DNA of 7,708 nt, from the NCBI GenBank assembly GCA_020347585.1, contig CP070733.1, positions 1,215,911 through 1,223,618 on the forward strand, given 5' to 3'. The notes under the pieces were generated by a model. It was not told the DNA's origin. It did no database searches and saw only the letters and a program-made list of their open reading frames with translations. The position numbers and the translations under genes were made by a program. This document shows positions 6,387-7,708 of the stretch, piece after piece (within the stretch, counting starts at the first letter, position 1; every line of letters begins with the position of its first letter). This DNA comes from Pseudomonadota bacterium. GTDB lineage: Bacteria; Pseudomonadota; Gammaproteobacteria; CAMYNG01.

Positions 6387-6450
6387 AGATACAAGATACT
6401 AAGGGAACAGCGTCTTGCCCCCTGTATTTTTTCCCCTTGCCCTTGTATCT
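6372..6450. repeat. Imperfect palindrome with 7-base repeats at the ribD-ribE junction
   Basis: AGATACAAG (6387-6395) and CTTGTATCT (6442-6450) form a perfect 9-base inverted repeat. Inside it, AAGGG (6401-6405) can pair with CCCTT (6434-6438) and ACAG (6407-6410) with CTGT (6422-6425). The 5' arm is a heptamer array with units starting at 6372, 6379, 6386 and 6393; the last two are both AAGATAC and the first two are AAGGTAA and AAGGGTA. On the 3' side CTTGCCC occurs at 6414-6420 and 6436-6442 and CTTGTAT at 6442-6448, with less regular spacing. The ribD stop (6384-6386) lies inside the array. A T6 run at 6427-6432 is within the loop and is not placed as a terminator tail. Architecture matches the glyA-nrdR junction although the unit sequence differs. 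Confidence 0.6.
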
Positions 6451-6457
6451 GGAAGAT

Positions 6458-7117
6458 ATGTTCACCGGAATCATACAAGCGATAGGTACCGTCGCCGCGA
6501 TCGAACCGCGAGGCGAAGATGTGCGACTGCGGCTGGAAACCGGCAAACTTGATCTCGACGACGTTCGGCTTGGCGACAGTATCGCAGTGGACGGTGTGTG
6601 TCTGACGGCGGTGCAGTTACCCGGCGACGGATTCTGGGCCGATGTGTCCGGCGAAACCCTGGCCTGCACCACGCTCGAGGCGCTTGGCAGCGGTGCGCGG
6701 GTAAACCTCGAGAAGGCGCTGACGCCCACGACGCGTATGGGCGGGCACCTGGTCAGCGGACATGTCGACGGCGTCGGTGAAGTGGTGCAACGCAAAACCG
6801 ACGGGCGCTCGGAACGCTTCAACATCAAGGCGCCTGATACGCTGGCACGCTATATTGCGGCCAAGGGATCGATTTGCGTTAACGGCATCAGCCTTACGGT
6901 TAATGCGGTGCATGGGGCGGTGATGGAACTCAATATCGTGCCGCATACCTTGCAGGAGACCACCATGGATCAACTGCAACCCGGTACCCGCGTAAACCTC
7001 GAAGTGGACATTATTGCCCGCTACCTCGAGCGCCTGTTGCTGGGCGAAAAGGCAGCGCAGTCGGATGCAGGAATAACGCGCCAGTTGCTTGCGGACTATG
7101 GGTTCGTCAGGGAGTAA
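6458..7117 (+). CDS. ribE: Riboflavin synthase (alpha subunit)
   Basis: The enzyme catalyses the last step of riboflavin synthesis, dismutation of two 6,7-dimethyl-8-ribityllumazine molecules. This gene is called ribC in E. coli nomenclature. The 219 residues form the expected tandem of two lumazine-binding barrels. The first starts at the invariant MFTGI and carries VDGVCLT (44-50). The second begins near GGHLVSGHVDG (95-105), with VNGISLTVN (141-149) and PHTL. A C-terminal helix (RYLERLLLG) serves trimer formation. The ATG at 6458 is chosen because family members begin MFTG; a TTG at 6437 would add seven residues encoded by the junction repeat. GGAAG (6451-6455) is the only ribosome-site candidate and sits unusually close, 2 bases from the ATG. 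The C-terminal extension after about residue 200 (QSDAGITRQLLADYGFVRE) is typical of proteobacterial versions. Confidence 0.97.
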   Translation: MFTGIIQAIGTVAAIEPRGEDVRLRLETGKLDLDDVRLGDSIAVDGVCLTAVQLPGDGFWADVSGETLACTTLEALGSGARVNLEKALTPTTRMGGHLVSGHVDGVGEVVQRKTDGRSERFNIKAPDTLARYIAAKGSICVNGISLTVNAVHGAVMELNIVPHTLQETTMDQLQPGTRVNLEVDIIARYLERLLLGEKAAQSDAGITRQLLADYGFVRE

Positions 7118-7145
7118 CGGATATCTACCCCCGAATAACACAATA

Positions 7146-7196
7146 GGCACCGGTTGGGGCAAGACAAGGCGACATGTGCCGACCGACATATTTTTT
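7146..7196 (+). promoter_or_regulatory. Possible hairpin with T-run upstream of ribB(A)
   Basis: In the 95-base gap before the DHBP synthase gene, CGGTTGG (7151-7157) can pair with CCGACCG (7179-7185) through one G-U pair. GGCAC (7146-7150) can instead pair with GTGCC (7176-7180). The two share bases and are mutually exclusive. A T6 run (7191-7196) lies 5 bases after the first stem. This could be a weak attenuator, but the loop is 21 bases and the T-run is offset, so it is a poor terminator. The conserved FMN riboswitch sequence blocks are not present. Confidence 0.2.
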
Positions 7197-7212
7197 GGAA
7201 TTGGATTTTTCT

Positions 7213-7708
7213 ATGCAGCTGAATACGACACAGGAGATCATCGACGCCCTAGCCAACGGCGAGATGATCATTTTGATGGACGATGAGGATCGCGAGAACG
7301 AGGGCGATCTGATCATTGCCGCACAAAATGTGAGCGCCGAAGACATCAACTTCATGGCGCACTACGGACGCGGCCTGATCTGCCTGACATTGACTCGCGA
7401 GCGTTGCGAGCGACTCAATCTGCCGCTGATGGTACGCGGCAGCGGCGATGCGCACGGCACCAATTTCACTGTTTCCATTGAAGCCGCGCGGGGTGTTACC
7501 ACCGGCATCTCGGCCGCCGATCGCGCGGTTACGGTACAGGCTGCAGTGGCGGCCGACGCCACCGACACGGATATCGTACAGCCGGGTCACGTGTTTCCCC
7601 TCATGGCGCAGCCGGGCGGCGTGCTGACGCGCGCCGGCCATACCGAGGCGGGCTGTGATCTGGCGCGCCTTGCCGGGTTTGAGCCCGCTGCAGTGATCGT
7701 CGAGATCC
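7213..7708 (+). CDS. ribBA: 3,4-dihydroxy-2-butanone 4-phosphate synthase (RibB or RibBA), 3' end missing
   Basis: The enzyme converts ribulose 5-phosphate to formate and 3,4-dihydroxy-2-butanone 4-phosphate, the four-carbon unit joined to the pyrimidine by lumazine synthase. The 165 visible codons cover most of the DHBP synthase domain. They include the acidic active-site loop DDEDRENEGD (23-32), RGLICLTLT, GTNFTVSIEA, GVTTGISAADRA, QPGHVFPLMAQPGGVLTRAGHTEA (catalytic H143, E145) and DLARLAGFEPAAVIVEI. The frame is cut by the right edge. RibB stands alone at about 215 residues, while RibBA is fused to a GTP cyclohydrolase II-like domain at about 370. The motif wording resembles the Pseudomonas-type RibBA, but the fusion cannot be seen. 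The ATG at 7213 has only a minimal ribosome site (GGA, 7203-7205). It lies 95 bases after ribE and probably continues the same transcript. Confidence 0.93.
   Translation, partial: MQLNTTQEIIDALANGEMIILMDDEDRENEGDLIIAAQNVSAEDINFMAHYGRGLICLTLTRERCERLNLPLMVRGSGDAHGTNFTVSIEAARGVTTGISAADRAVTVQAAVAADATDTDIVQPGHVFPLMAQPGGVLTRAGHTEAGCDLARLAGFEPAAVIVEI

Noticed and set aside
6411..6432. T6 run in the ribD-ribE gap as a terminator
   Set aside because: The T-run lies inside the loop side of the larger palindrome and only a 4-base ACAG/CTGT stem precedes it; termination here would separate genes that normally belong together.
7161..7190. A third heptamer array in the ribE-ribB(A) gap
   Set aside because: CGACAT recurs 14 bases apart (7170 and 7184), but no further units or palindromic arms in that register are seen; chance is sufficient.

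Overview
This GC-rich window looks like gammaproteobacterial chromosome. The gene order glyA-nrdR-ribD-ribE-ribB(A) is a familiar one in that class. The encoded NrdR, RibD and DHBP synthase also read like gammaproteobacterial proteins, and the partial DHBP synthase most resembles Pseudomonas-type RibBA. Genus cannot be determined from this sequence alone. Nothing here indicates a phage, plasmid, transposase or CRISPR array.

Left part (1-3230): an envelope module. Two divergently transcribed genes encode outer-membrane beta-barrel transporters of the OmpP1/FadL family. One is cut by the left edge on the minus strand; the other is complete on the plus strand. They share a 344-base promoter region with a plausible sigma70-type promoter for each direction and the same CA-rich 10-mer in both leaders. 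The plus-strand porin gene ends in a strong intrinsic terminator. A lone gene for a secreted, DUF302-like protein of unknown function follows, with its own terminator.

Right part (3389-7708): a housekeeping run, all on the plus strand. It comprises serine hydroxymethyltransferase (glyA), the zinc-finger/ATP-cone repressor of ribonucleotide reductase genes (nrdR), the bifunctional riboflavin deaminase/reductase (ribD), riboflavin synthase (ribE) and the start of DHBP synthase (ribB or fused ribBA), cut by the right edge. The three rib genes supply most of the riboflavin pathway. GlyA supplies glycine and one-carbon units for purines and thymidylate, and NrdR controls dNTP supply, so the run is loosely unified by nucleotide and flavin metabolism.

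The least ordinary structure is between these housekeeping genes. The glyA-nrdR and ribD-ribE junctions each hold an imperfect palindrome whose arms show 7-base periodic repeats. The unit differs between the two sites (GAACGAG/CTCGTTC versus AAGATAC/CTTGTAT), but the layout is the same. Each starts at or across the upstream stop codon and ends just before the downstream start codon. The downstream genes lack normal Shine-Dalgarno sequences. I saw no convincing new defence, mobile or biosynthetic system; these junction repeats and the paired porin leaders are the best leads.
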